Assembly (NCBI GenBank): GCA_963788965.1
Contig: CAWBIK010000006.1
Span: 620,001-684,000 of the forward strand
Length of the DNA: 64,000 nt
Origin: QHXQ01 sp963788965
Lineage (GTDB): Bacteria; Acidobacteriota; Blastocatellia; Pyrinomonadales; Pyrinomonadaceae
Direction of reading: 5' to 3'
Position numbers and translations under genes: made by a program. The notes below the pieces were generated by a model. The model had not been told where the DNA came from, ran no database searches, and saw only the letters and a program-made list of their open reading frames with translations. Shown in pieces: positions 18,343 through 27,945 of the stretch. How positions within the stretch are numbered: position 1 is the first letter of the stretch; every line of letters begins with the position of its first letter.

Positions 18343-21300
18343 ATGGCGCAGTCTCCTCGATCATCGCTGCCGGGTTACGGCGTCGCCGTCGTGAGCGTCG
18401 TGCTGGCCACGCTGCTGACACTGTTCGTGCCCTATCTCGCCGAGCGCACCGTCTTCATCCTCTATTTCGTTGCCGTGACTGTGACCGCGTGGTACGCGGG
18501 GCGCGGCCCCGCGTGGCTGACAATCGCGCTGTCGGCCGTGGCCAGCGCCTATTTTGTGCTGCCGCCGACGCACTCATTTGCCATCGGCTTGCTCGGCGTC
18601 GTGAACCTCGGCTTCTTCATCTTCGTGGCGCTGTTGATCACAACGCTCACGGATGCGCGGCAACGCGCGGAAGCGAGCGCGCGGCGCAACGAACGTTGGC
18701 TCTCGACTACATTGCGCAGCATCGGCGACGCCGTGATTGCGACCGATGCGGACGGGCGCGTCGTGTTTATGAACAAGGTGGCGCAGGAGTTGACCGGCTG
18801 GACGGAAGCAGACGCGCGCGGGCAGAGCTTGTCCGCAGTCTTTCACATCATCGAGGAGCAGACGCGGGCCGAGTGTGAGAGTCCGGTCGCGCGTGTGCTG
18901 CGCGAGGGCGGCGTGGTCGGCCTCGCCAACCACACGATCCTGATCGCACGCGACGGCACTGAGCGCGTCATCGAAGATAGCGCCGCGCCGATCCGCGATG
19001 CGACGGACGCGACGGCCGGAGTCGTGCTGGTCTTTCGTGATGCGACCGAGCAGCGGCGACAGGCGCGCGCCGTCGCCGAAAGCACCGAGCAGCTTGAACT
19101 GGCGCTCGATGCGGCGCACATGGGCACTTGGCAGTGGGACATTCAGACGGGCGCGCTGGTCTGGACGGGCGTGCTGGAACAGCTTCACGGGCTTCAGCCG
19201 GGCACGTTCGATGGCAAATACGAAACCTTTATCAATTTGATCCACCCGGACGACCGCGCCCGCGTGCTCGACCTGATTCAACAGACGGTCGCCAACAACG
19301 GCATCTATGAGACGGAGTTTCGCGTCGTCTGGCCTGATGGCAGTCACCACTGGATCGCGGGTAAGGGCCGCGTGCATACGGATGATTCGGGGCGGGCGGT
19401 CAGCATGCTTGGGCTGGCGCTTGACCTGACCGCGCGCAAAGAGGCCGAACACGCGCAAGCCCGGCTCGCCGCCATCGTCGAATCTTCGCAAGACGCGATC
19501 ATCGGTAAGACGCTCGACGGCATCATCACCAGTTGGAATACCGGCGCGGCAGAACTCTACGGCTACACGCCTGCTGAAGTTGTGGGGCAACCTATCTCGG
19601 TCTTGATCCCGGCCGACCGGCCCGACGAGTTGCCGCAGATTATGGAAAAACTGCGGCGCGGCGAAGCCATCGCTCACTTCGAGACGGTGCGCCAGCGCAA
19701 AGACGGCCGGCGGCTCAACGTGTCGCTGACCATCTCGCCCATCCGCGATCATGCCGGGCGCATCATCGGCGCTTCAACTATCGCCCGCGACATCACGGGG
19801 CGTAAGTTGTTGGAAGGTAAGTTGCGCGAACAGGCCGAGGTGGTCGAGACGATCAATCGCGTCGGGCAGTTGTTGTCCGCCGAGTTGGAGTTGGAAAATC
19901 TGGTGCAGTCCGTCACGGATGCGGCTACCGATCTGACGGGCGCACAGTTCGGCTCGTTCTTCTATAACCTGATCGATGCGCGCGGCGCGTCCTACACGCT
20001 CTACACTTTGTCGGGCGTGCCGCGCGCCGCCTTCGCGCACTTCCCGATGCCGCGCGCTACAGACCTCTTCGGGCCGACCTTTCGCGGCGAGGGCACGGTG
20101 CGGATCGACGACGTGAAAGATGATCCGCGCTACGGTAAGAACTCGCCTTACTACGGGATGCCCGAAGGGCACTTGCCCGTGACGAGCTATCTGGCCGTGC
20201 CCGTCATGTCGCGCGCGGGCGAAGTGCTGGGCGGCCTCTTCTTCGGTCATTCTGAGGCCGGCAGGTTCACCGAACGGCACGAGCGGCTCGTCGAAGGCTT
20301 GGCCGCGCAGACCGCCATTGCCATGGACAACGCACGTCTCTTCGAGGCCGTGCAGAAGGCACGCGATCAGGCCGAGTCCGCGAACCGCATGAAGGACGAG
20401 TTTCTGGCCGACCGTCTCGCACGAACTGCGCACGCCGCTCACGGCCATCTTGGGATGGGCGCGCGTCCTGCGGACCGACGGCTTGAACGCGCAGACTTCG
20501 CAGCATTCGATAGAGGTGATCGAGCGCAACGCACGCGCGCAGGCGCAACTGGTCGAAGACCTGCTCGACATCTCGCGCATCGTCACGGGCCGGCTCAGTC
20601 TCGACGTGCGCGCGATTGAACTTGCGACGGTCGTGCAAGCGGTGCTCGACTCGATGCGTCTTGCCGCCGAAGCCAAAGAGATACGGTTGAACGCCGCGCT
20701 CGATGCCGGCCCCATAGTGGTCGCGGGCGACGCGGCGCGTCTGCAACAGATCATTTGGAATCTCGTCTCAAACGCGGTCAAGTTCACGCCTAAAGGTGGG
20801 CGTGTCGAGGTGCGACTCGATAGCCGCGACGGGCAGGCCGAAGTGATTGTGCAAGACACGGGCGAGGGCATCAGTGCGGAGTTTCTGCCTTACGTCTTCG
20901 ACCGTTTTCGGCAAGCCGATCAATCGACGAGTCGGAAGTTCGGCGGCTTGGGCCTCGGCCTCGCCATCGTGCGCCATCTGGTCGAACAGCACGGCGGCAC
21001 GGTGCAGGCCGCGAGCGCAGGCGCAGGACAAGGCGCAACCTTCATCGTGCGCCTGCCGCTCAGCCAAGTGCGAACTGCGGAGGCGGGCTTGCGGCCCGAA
21101 ACAAGTGCAACCGAGCCAGCCGCGGCCCGTAAGCCACAGTCCGCGATCCTGCGCGGCTTGCGCATCCTCGTCGTGGACGACGACGCGGATACGCGCGAGT
21201 ACCTTGCGGTTGTGCTGACGCGGCACGGTGCGGAGGCACAAGCGGCCGGGAGTGCCAGCGCGGCGCTCGCCCTGTTCAAGGAACTGCGCCCGGACGTGCT

Positions 21301-21540
21301 GATCAGCGACATCGGCATGCCCGGCGCGGACGGCTACGATCTGATCCGGCAGGTGCGCGAGTATGAAGCGACGCACCACGGCGGCACACGCCCGCCGCCG
21401 CCCTCACGGCTTACGCACGCCCCGAAGACCACGAGCGCACCCGCGCCGCCGGCTACCAGATACATCTCGCCAAGCCCGTCGAACCCGACCGGTTGATCGC
21501 CGAAATCGCAGGATTGACGCAGAACGCCGGGCGCGACTGA
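18343..21540 (+). CDS. Hybrid sensor histidine kinase (DUF4118, PAS, GAF, HisKA, HATPase, receiver), two frameshifts
   Basis: One gene of about 1065 residues. Domains: a KdpD-like four-helix membrane region DUF4118 (about 8-105), three PAS domains (about 118-240, 240-360, 365-490), GAF (about 510-670), HisKA, HATPase_c (NLVSNAVKFTPKGG, GLGLGLAIVRHLVEQHGG) and a receiver domain (LVVDDDADTR, ISDIGMPGADG). The first shift near 20409 is an extra C; without it the frame reads LATVSHELRTPLTAILGWA with the phospho-acceptor His. The second near 21393 lacks a C; restoring it gives PAAALTAYARPEDHERTRAA and KPVEPDRLIAEI, ending at TGA 21538. Both look like homopolymer errors. Ligand and output unknown. 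Confidence 0.88.
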
Positions 21541-21657
21541 CGACCACGACCGCGGCCCTTATCTCATCGCTATCGCTGCGCGGCCCTGTTATACTGTCAG
21601 GCTTGTATCCCCAACAGTTTTTGTTTCGTGGTTGACCGAGGAGAGTCTTGGACTATT

Positions 21658-23328
21658 GTGAGCAAGGTAATTGAGATCATCCCGCTTGGCGGGATCGGCG
21701 AGTTTGGAATGAACTGCATGGCGGTGCGTTACGGCGACGAGGTGATCGTCGTGGACGCCGGAATGGGCTTTCCCGAAGAGAGTGCATATGGCGTGGACGT
21801 ATGCGTGCCCGACTTCGAGTTTCTCGAACCGTACCGCGCCGATCTGACCGCCATCGTGCTCACGCACGGGCATGAAGACCACCTCGGCGCGCTCCCCTAC
21901 ATCCTGAAAAAATTCAACGTGCCCGTCTATTGCTCGCACTTCACGGCGGGCTTGGCCGAGAGCAAACTGGAAGAACACGGCCTCTTGAACGACGTGCTGA
22001 TCCACCGCGTCGAACCGCGTGAAGTGGCCGAGATCGGCGTCTTTCAAGTCGAGTTTATCCGCGCGTCGCATTCGTTAATCGATTGCTTCTCGCTCGCCAT
22101 CACAACGCCGCTCGGCACGATCATCCACACGGGCGATTACAAGGTGGACGAGACGCCTGTGATCGGCGAGCCGATTGATCTGCGGACGCTGCGCCGTTAC
22201 GGGCAAGAGGGCGTGCTCGCGCTTTTGTCCGATTCGACGAACGCGACTGTGCCGGGGCGCACGCCTTCGGAGCGCGCCGTCATTCCTGCGTTTGAAGAAA
22301 TTTTTGCCGAAGCCGAAGGGCGCATCATCGTCGCCGCGTTCGCTTCGTCGATTCATCGTTTGCAGATCGTCTTCGACGTGGCGCAGCAGTTCGACCGCAA
22401 GGTCTGCGTGCTTGGTCGCTCGATGATGAAGAACGTCGAGATCGCAGACCGGCTCGGTTACTTGGACGTGCATGAGAACGAGATGGTGTCGTTACAGGAA
22501 GCGCGCCAGTTGGCCGACCACGAGGTTGTCTATCTCGTCACCGGGTCGCAGGGCGAGAGCCGCGCCGCGCTCGCACAGATGGCGACGCAGACGTACAAAG
22601 GTTTAAGCGTCGGCGAAGGCGATACGGTTGTCCTGTCGGCGCGCATCATTCCGGGCAACGAGCGCGCCATCTCGCGCCTGATCGGCGACATCTACAAACG
22701 CGGCGCGACGATCATCGACGAGAAGCGCCGCCTGATCCACGTCAGCGGCCACGCCTCGCAGGAAGACATACGGATCATGACCGAGGCCGTGCGCCCGCGC
22801 TACGTCGTGCCTATTCACGGCGAATATCGCATGCTCTACCGGCACAAGGAATTTCTGAAGAACCACATGAATATTCCCGACGAGCAGATCATCTTGATCG
22901 AAAACGGCGACGTGCTCGAACTCGACGGCGAGCGCGCCACCGTCACCGGGCAACGCGACGTAGGCCGCGTCTTTATCGACGATTCCGGCTTTGAAGAGAT
23001 CGACCGCGAGACTGTCCGCACGCGCAAGCAACTCGCCAACGACGGCGTGGTCACGCCCGTCGTCACCTTGAGCGAAGCGACGGGCGCGCTTGAGATGCCG
23101 CCTGAGATCGTCACGCGCGGCGTCATCGGCGCAAACGGGCACGACGGCGCGGACGGCTTCATGCGCCAGTTGCAACGCGTCGTGACCGAAGCGGTCGAGA
23201 ACGCGCCCGCGCAAGAGCGCCGCGACATGAGCCTCTTGAAAGAGCGCGTCCGCATCGAGCTTAAACGCTACATCCAGAAGCAGACCGGCTCGCGCCCCGT
23301 TATCGTCCCGGTCGTCGTGCAAGTTTAA
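21658..23328 (+). CDS. rnj: Ribonuclease J
   Basis: A beta-CASP metallo-beta-lactamase ribonuclease of about 556 residues with 5'-3' exo- and endonuclease activity in mRNA turnover and rRNA maturation. Markers: GGIGEFGMNCMAV at the start, the metal site THGHEDHLGALPY, HTGDYK, DSTNA, and the beta-CASP part ASSIHRLQ, with TGSQGESRAALAQM and HVSGHA. The GTG at 21658 is chosen over the upstream GTG 21628 because GAGGAGAG lies just before it and homologues begin near VIEIIPLGGIGE. Confidence 0.94.
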   Translation: MSKVIEIIPLGGIGEFGMNCMAVRYGDEVIVVDAGMGFPEESAYGVDVCVPDFEFLEPYRADLTAIVLTHGHEDHLGALPYILKKFNVPVYCSHFTAGLAESKLEEHGLLNDVLIHRVEPREVAEIGVFQVEFIRASHSLIDCFSLAITTPLGTIIHTGDYKVDETPVIGEPIDLRTLRRYGQEGVLALLSDSTNATVPGRTPSERAVIPAFEEIFAEAEGRIIVAAFASSIHRLQIVFDVAQQFDRKVCVLGRSMMKNVEIADRLGYLDVHENEMVSLQEARQLADHEVVYLVTGSQGESRAALAQMATQTYKGLSVGEGDTVVLSARIIPGNERAISRLIGDIYKRGATIIDEKRRLIHVSGHASQEDIRIMTEAVRPRYVVPIHGEYRMLYRHKEFLKNHMNIPDEQIILIENGDVLELDGERATVTGQRDVGRVFIDDSGFEEIDRETVRTRKQLANDGVVTPVVTLSEATGALEMPPEIVTRGVIGANGHDGADGFMRQLQRVVTEAVENAPAQERRDMSLLKERVRIELKRYIQKQTGSRPVIVPVVVQV

Positions 23329-23334
23329 GAGCTT

Positions 23335-23393
23335 TAACCACAAAGACACGAAGACACGAAAGAGAGTTTTGTGTCTTCGTGTCTTTGTGGTTA
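23335..23393. repeat. Dispersed palindrome, AACCACAAAGACACGAAG family, copy 1
   Basis: Left arm AACCACAAAGACACGAAGAC and right arm GTCTTCGTGTCTTTGTGGTT around a short AT-rich loop, seven bases after the rnj stop. It contains tandem GACACGAA words. The same arms recur at 33484, 36295, 44615 and 47241. Confidence 0.9.
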
Positions 23394-23408
23394 TATGTCC
23401 GCGCGTCC

Positions 23409-23864
23409 ATGCCAGATACTCAACCGATACGAGACGCGGCTGAGCTATTACGTCGCACGAAGATCGAAGTCGCGCCCGCGACGTTCGTGCTCGTCGGCCT
23501 GTCGCATCAGGAATGGGCGCAACTGTTGGAACAGCCCGAACTCAGCCCGCGTGCCAGCGCGCCCTTCATGCTGCTGCGCGACGCGCACGAAGTCACTCTG
23601 CTACTCGAAGAAGAAGATTGGCGCACGATGCGCCACGCCGCGCGCTCGGCCCGCGTCGAAAGCGGCTTTCGCCTGCTCACGTTCAACCTCGAACTCGATT
23701 GGCAAGTGGTCGGCTACCTCGCGCTTGTCACAGACATACTCGCGCGTGCTGGTATCTCCGTCGGCGCGCTCACAGCTTTTTCGCGCGATCACTTGCTCAT
23801 CAAACAAACCGATCTCGCCGTCGCTTTGCGCGCCCTCGGCCCGCACGTCGCGGAACTTTGTTGA
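23409..23864 (+). CDS. ACT-domain protein
   Basis: A 151-residue protein with two ACT-like halves. The second (LTFNLELDWQVVGYLALVTDILARAGISVGALTAFSRDHLLI) has the ligand-binding ACT pattern found in aspartokinase-type regulators and stand-alone ACT proteins. The ATG at 23409 is chosen because the frame upstream runs through the palindrome. Likely binds a small amino-acid ligand; partner unknown. The downstream SDR gene starts 6 bases after its stop, so the two are co-transcribed. Confidence 0.78.
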   Translation: MPDTQPIRDAAELLRRTKIEVAPATFVLVGLSHQEWAQLLEQPELSPRASAPFMLLRDAHEVTLLLEEEDWRTMRHAARSARVESGFRLLTFNLELDWQVVGYLALVTDILARAGISVGALTAFSRDHLLIKQTDLAVALRALGPHVAELC

Positions 23865-23870
23865 CCTGAT

Positions 23871-24644
23871 ATGCCCGTCGCTTGGTCACAACAAGTGGTC
23901 CTGATTACCGGCGCGTCGAGCGGCATCGGGCGCTCGTTGGCGGTCGAGTTGGGCCGGCGCGGGGCTGCGGTCGGGTTGCTCGCGCGCAGGGCTGAGACGT
24001 TGCAGGAGATCGCGCGCGAAGTCGCAACGGCGGGCGGGCGCGCGGCCGTGCTGCCGGCGGACGTGGAAGACGCAGATGCGGTGCGCGTTGCGGCCGACGA
24101 GTTGCGCGCGCAGTACGACCGAATCGACGTGTTGGTAGCGAACGCGGGCGTCGGCGGGCAGGTGGGCAACGCGCGCTTCGACGCGCAGGACATGGCCAAG
24201 GTGGTTGGTGTGAACGTCGTCGGCGCGGCCAATTGCGTCGCGGCCGTCTTGCCGGACATGATCGCGCGCCGCAGCGGGCAGTTGGTGGCGATCTCAAGTC
24301 TCGCCGCGTATCGCGGTCTGCCGAAGTCAGCGTCCTACTGCGCGAGCAAGGCGGCGTTGTCGGCGCTCTTTGAGAGCTTGCGCCTCGACCTGCGCGGCAC
24401 GGGCGTTGACGTAACCACCATCCACCCCGGCTTTATCAAGACGCCGCTCACGGCCAGCCGCAGCGCGCGCATGCCTTACTTGATGGAGCTTGAAGATGCG
24501 ACGCAAAAGATCGTGCGCGCGATTGAGCAGCGCCGCAAAACTTACGCCTTCCCGTGGCAACTTGCGAGCATCGTCCGGCTGGCCCGGTTCATGCCCGTCG
24601 CGCTCTACGACCGCATCGCCACGCGCAACTCGTTTCGTGAATGA
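23871..24644 (+). CDS. Short-chain dehydrogenase/reductase (SDR)
   Basis: A 257-residue classical SDR with a Rossmann fold. TGASSGIG (13-20) is the NAD(P) motif, NAG (91-93) the structural motif, and Ser142/143, Tyr156 and Lys160 (YCASK) the catalytic residues. Arg39/Arg40 after the second strand favour NADP. The C-terminal stretch after residue 220 is hydrophobic/basic and may sit at the membrane. Substrate cannot be told. Confidence 0.88.
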   Translation: MPVAWSQQVVLITGASSGIGRSLAVELGRRGAAVGLLARRAETLQEIAREVATAGGRAAVLPADVEDADAVRVAADELRAQYDRIDVLVANAGVGGQVGNARFDAQDMAKVVGVNVVGAANCVAAVLPDMIARRSGQLVAISSLAAYRGLPKSASYCASKAALSALFESLRLDLRGTGVDVTTIHPGFIKTPLTASRSARMPYLMELEDATQKIVRAIEQRRKTYAFPWQLASIVRLARFMPVALYDRIATRNSFRE

Positions 24645-24751
24645 AGAAATTTTTGCTATGCGATCTGTGTTTGGCAATTCTAACGTCACTCGTTTATGTT
24701 CGCGGTGCTCTTAAAGCAACAAGCTAACAGCGCAACTCTAACATTCATTAC

Positions 24752-25648
24752 ATGACTATTCTGCAAGCCATCATCATCGGCATCGTGCAAGGGTTGACCG
24801 AGTTCATCCCGATCAGTTCGACCGCGCATTTAATCTTCGCCAGCCGCGTGCTGCACCTGTACGAAGGACAACCCTTGCGCGCCGAGCAGACGACCGCCAC
24901 CATCGCCATCGTCCAACTCGGCACACTCATCGCCGTGCTCATCTATTTTGCGCGCGACATCATTGCGATCCTGCGCGCCTTCATCGGCGATCATCTCGCG
25001 CTGTTGCGCGGGCAACCCGGCGGCGCAGATGGCGTGGGTGTACGACGCCACTTTGGCTTGTCGGACGAAGCGTGGTTGGGCTGGCTTGTCATCATCGGCT
25101 CGCTGCCGGTCGGCATCGTCGGGCTGTTATTCAAGAAACAGATCGAGGGCGCGTTCACGAAAAATCTGTGGGTCATTGCCACGATGATGATCGTCATCGC
25201 GCTCTTGCTCGCGCTGGCCGAGAAAGTCGGCAGCCGACGGCGAGGCATGTCGGAGTTAGAAGTGAAAGACGCGCTCGCGGTCGGCGGCGCGCAAGTGCTG
25301 GCGCTGATTCCGGGCGCGAGTCGTTCAGGTTCGACCATCATGGGCGGGCTGTTCGCGGGCGAGCAGCGCGAGACGGCGGCGCGCTTCTCGTTCCTGCTGT
25401 CGATCCCGGCCATTGCCGCGAGCGGCCTGCTCGAACTCAAAGAAGCAATTCACCGTCTGCCGCCCGCATCGGGTGTGCCGCTCGTCGTCGCCACCATCGT
25501 CGCGGGCCTCGTCGGCTACGCTTCGATCTGGTTTCTGCTGCGCTTCCTACGCACGCACTCAACCGCAGTCTTCATCGGCTATCGCCTCGTCGTCGGCGGC
25601 CTCATCTTAATCTTGCTGTGGCGCGGTCTGATTCAAGCAACCGTGTAG
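24752..25648 (+). CDS. uppP: Undecaprenyl-diphosphatase UppP (BacA)
   Basis: A 298-residue inner-membrane phosphatase that recycles undecaprenyl pyrophosphate for peptidoglycan and other envelope polymers. The two signature motifs are present: GIVQGLTEFIPISSTAHL near the N-terminus and LIPGASRSGSTIMGGL in the second half. Eight or so hydrophobic helices; full length. The stop codon falls within a palindrome. Confidence 0.96.
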   Translation: MTILQAIIIGIVQGLTEFIPISSTAHLIFASRVLHLYEGQPLRAEQTTATIAIVQLGTLIAVLIYFARDIIAILRAFIGDHLALLRGQPGGADGVGVRRHFGLSDEAWLGWLVIIGSLPVGIVGLLFKKQIEGAFTKNLWVIATMMIVIALLLALAEKVGSRRRGMSELEVKDALAVGGAQVLALIPGASRSGSTIMGGLFAGEQRETAARFSFLLSIPAIAASGLLELKEAIHRLPPASGVPLVVATIVAGLVGYASIWFLLRFLRTHSTAVFIGYRLVVGGLILILLWRGLIQATV

Positions 25649-25726
25649 AATGCGGAGTGCGGATTATAAGAACAACTGTTTTATTAATTCGCACTCCGCA
25701 CTCCGAACTCCGCAATTACACGGTTG
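25641..25726. repeat. Intergenic palindrome of GAGTGCGG-type words
   Basis: GAATGCGGAGTGCGG on the left (25648-25663) is mirrored by CGCACTCCGCACTCCG and CCGTGTA/TACACGG outer arms on the right (to 25722). The uppP stop TAG lies inside the left arm. Confidence 0.65.
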
Positions 25727-25819
25727 AGCATTCTGCAATTCCCGCCGATTCAGTTAAACTCTTAGTTGCCCCTCCTTGCCGTAGAGGAATCTCCCATTAA
25801 AAGAGAGGGCAACTTTGGA

Positions 25820-26149
25820 ATGAACGATGAAATGAACCGCGAGCCTGCCGGCCCCGCCACCCAACGCCCGCGTAGCCCGCGCGTCCCGGTCAATTTTCCT
25901 GTCGAACTGCAAGGTCGGACCAGCGGCGGCGAGCAGTTCTCGGTGCGCGCAGAGGCCGTGCGCGTCAGCCGGGCCGGCGCGACGCTCATCACCGACGCGG
26001 CCGTCGCGGTTGGCGAAGTCGTGCATTTGACCGCGCCGTTCGGGCGCACGCTCGCCGCCGAAGTCAACGGCATCTGGACCGATGGCGAAGATGGTCGCCA
26101 GCGCATCGGCGTCAAACTGCTCGACCCGCACGGTTGGTTCGCAGAATAA
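25820..26149 (+). CDS. PilZ-like domain protein
   Basis: A 109-residue soluble protein. After a Pro/Arg-rich start (RPRSPRVPVNFPVEL), the sequence has the beta-barrel pattern of PilZ (VSRAGATLITD, GEVVHLTAPF, RQRIGVKLLD). PilZ proteins bind cyclic di-GMP, but the RxxxR and D/N-x-S-x-x-G motifs are degenerate here (Arg in place of the Asp/Asn), so binding is doubtful. ATG 25820 is chosen with AGAGAGGG upstream. It ends three bases before recJ starts. Confidence 0.7.
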   Translation: MNDEMNREPAGPATQRPRSPRVPVNFPVELQGRTSGGEQFSVRAEAVRVSRAGATLITDAAVAVGEVVHLTAPFGRTLAAEVNGIWTDGEDGRQRIGVKLLDPHGWFAE

Positions 26150-26152
26150 CGA

Positions 26153-27874
26153 ATGAACATAACAACGGGCCTGAAGCACTGGGACGTGCGCGGTTACGAC
26201 GAGCAGAGCGCGCGCACGCTCGCCGCCGCCACCGGCCTCGCGCCGGTCGTCGCCGGCCTGCTCAGCGCGCGCGGGCTAACGACGCCCGAAGTCGTCAACG
26301 AACTGCTCCAACCGACGTTAGCCCACCTACACGATCCCGCGCTCATGCTCGGCATGGACGACGCCGTCACGCGCGTACTCCGCGCGGTTGATCAAGGCGA
26401 GCCGATCCTCGTCTATGGTGATTATGATGTGGACGGCACGACGGGCACGGTCGTCCTGCGCCGCGCGTTGCAAATCCTCGGCGCACGCACGGGCTTTCAT
26501 GTGCCGCATCGTTTCACCGAAGGCTACGGCATTCGCCAAGACGTGTTAGCGCGCGCGCATGCCGATGGTTATAAACTCGTCATCAGCGTTGACTGCGGCA
26601 TCCGCGCACACGAGCCGCTTGAATGGGCACGCGCCAACGGCCTCGACGTGATCGTGACCGATCATCACTTGCCCGACGAGACGGAAGGCGCACCGCCCGC
26701 GTTCGCCGTGCTGAACGCGAACCAGCGTGCTTGTCAATATCCCGATAAACACCTCGCGGGCGTCGGCGTCGCGTTCAAACTCGCGCACGCTTTGTTGCGC
26801 GCGCGTGGGCGCGAACAACTGATCAAAGGCTTCCTCAAGGTCGTGGCTATCGGCACGGTCGCGGACGTTGCGCCGCTCGTCGGCGAGAACCGCGCTATCG
26901 TCTCGTTGGGCTTGGCCGATCTGCCGAACGCAACCAATCCGGGCCTGCGCGCGCTGATGGAAGTTGCGGGCGTCGGCGACGGGCGCAACATGCGTTGCAG
27001 CGATCTCGGCTTCCGCTTGGGCCCACGCATCAACGCCGCCGGCCGCATGGACGCCGCGCGCGCCGTCGTCGAACTGTTCGAGACGAACGACCCTGCGGAA
27101 GCGCGCCGGCTCGCGCAACATTTGGACGCGCGCAATCGTGAGCGCCAGATTATTCAGCAACAACTGACCGAGCGCGCGTTTGCAGACTACGCGGCGAGCG
27201 GCGATTGCAGCGCGGTGGCTGTGGTCGCGGGCATAGGTTGGCACAGAGGCGTGATCGGCCTCGTCGCCTCGAAACTCGCGGAGAAACTCGCGCGCCCGGC
27301 CGTCGTCATCTCGCTTGACGAAGACGGCACGGGGCACGGCTCTGCGCGCAGCGCGGGCAACTTTCATCTGCTCGATGCTTTGACGACCTGCGCCGATCTG
27401 TTCGATAGCTTCGGCGGCCACGCACAGGCCGCCGGCCTCGTCATCCGCCGCGAACGCATAGACGAACTGCGCCGCCGCTTGCATGAACATGCGAGCACGC
27501 GCATGACGGCCGCCGACTGCCAGCCCACGCTGCACGTCGATGCAGAGTTGCCGGCCCATGCGCTCACGCTTGAGCTTGCCGCCGAGTTGCAACGCCTCGA
27601 ACCGTTCGGCGCGCAATGGCCGTGCCCGGTCTTTCGCACACGCGACTTGCGTGTTGTGCAAGAGCCGCGCGTGTTGAAAGAGCGTCATCTGAAACTGCAC
27701 GTGATCGGCGACGACGGGCGCGCGCACGAAGCCCTCTGGTGGGGCGGCGTCGAAACCGCGCCAGCAACGCCCCGCGCAGGCGAACGCATCGAACTGGCTT
27801 ACGAATTAGAGATCAACGAGTGGCGCGGCGAACGACGTTTGCAATTGAACGTGCGAGACATGAGAAAGCAGTGA
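26153..27874 (+). CDS. recJ: Single-stranded-DNA exonuclease RecJ
   Basis: A 573-residue DHH-family 5'-3' exonuclease of recombination and repair. Markers: YGDYDVDGTTGT (88-99), SVDCGI, the DHH motif at 170-172, GVGVAFKLA, GPRINAAGRMDAA, and the DHHA1 part with GSARSAGNFHLLDAL and FGGHAQAAGL, followed by an OB-like C-terminal domain. Full length and intact. The stop lies in a palindrome before lptCA. Confidence 0.96.
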   Translation: MNITTGLKHWDVRGYDEQSARTLAAATGLAPVVAGLLSARGLTTPEVVNELLQPTLAHLHDPALMLGMDDAVTRVLRAVDQGEPILVYGDYDVDGTTGTVVLRRALQILGARTGFHVPHRFTEGYGIRQDVLARAHADGYKLVISVDCGIRAHEPLEWARANGLDVIVTDHHLPDETEGAPPAFAVLNANQRACQYPDKHLAGVGVAFKLAHALLRARGREQLIKGFLKVVAIGTVADVAPLVGENRAIVSLGLADLPNATNPGLRALMEVAGVGDGRNMRCSDLGFRLGPRINAAGRMDAARAVVELFETNDPAEARRLAQHLDARNRERQIIQQQLTERAFADYAASGDCSAVAVVAGIGWHRGVIGLVASKLAEKLARPAVVISLDEDGTGHGSARSAGNFHLLDALTTCADLFDSFGGHAQAAGLVIRRERIDELRRRLHEHASTRMTAADCQPTLHVDAELPAHALTLELAAELQRLEPFGAQWPCPVFRTRDLRVVQEPRVLKERHLKLHVIGDDGRAHEALWWGGVETAPATPRAGERIELAYELEINEWRGERRLQLNVRDMRKQ

Positions 27875-27937
27875 CGAAGCAGCGGTCAGCGATCAGCTAA
27901 AGACAAAAGTTGACGGCTGATCGCTGCTTCGTCACTG
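27869..27937. repeat. Intergenic palindrome between recJ and lptCA
   Basis: CAGTGACGAAGCAGCG and AGCGATCAGC on the left are mirrored by GCTGATCGCTGCTTCGTCAC on the right, around an A-rich loop. The recJ stop TGA is inside the left arm, nine bases before the right arm the lptCA ATG follows. Confidence 0.75.
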
Positions 27938-27945
27938 TCGTTAAT

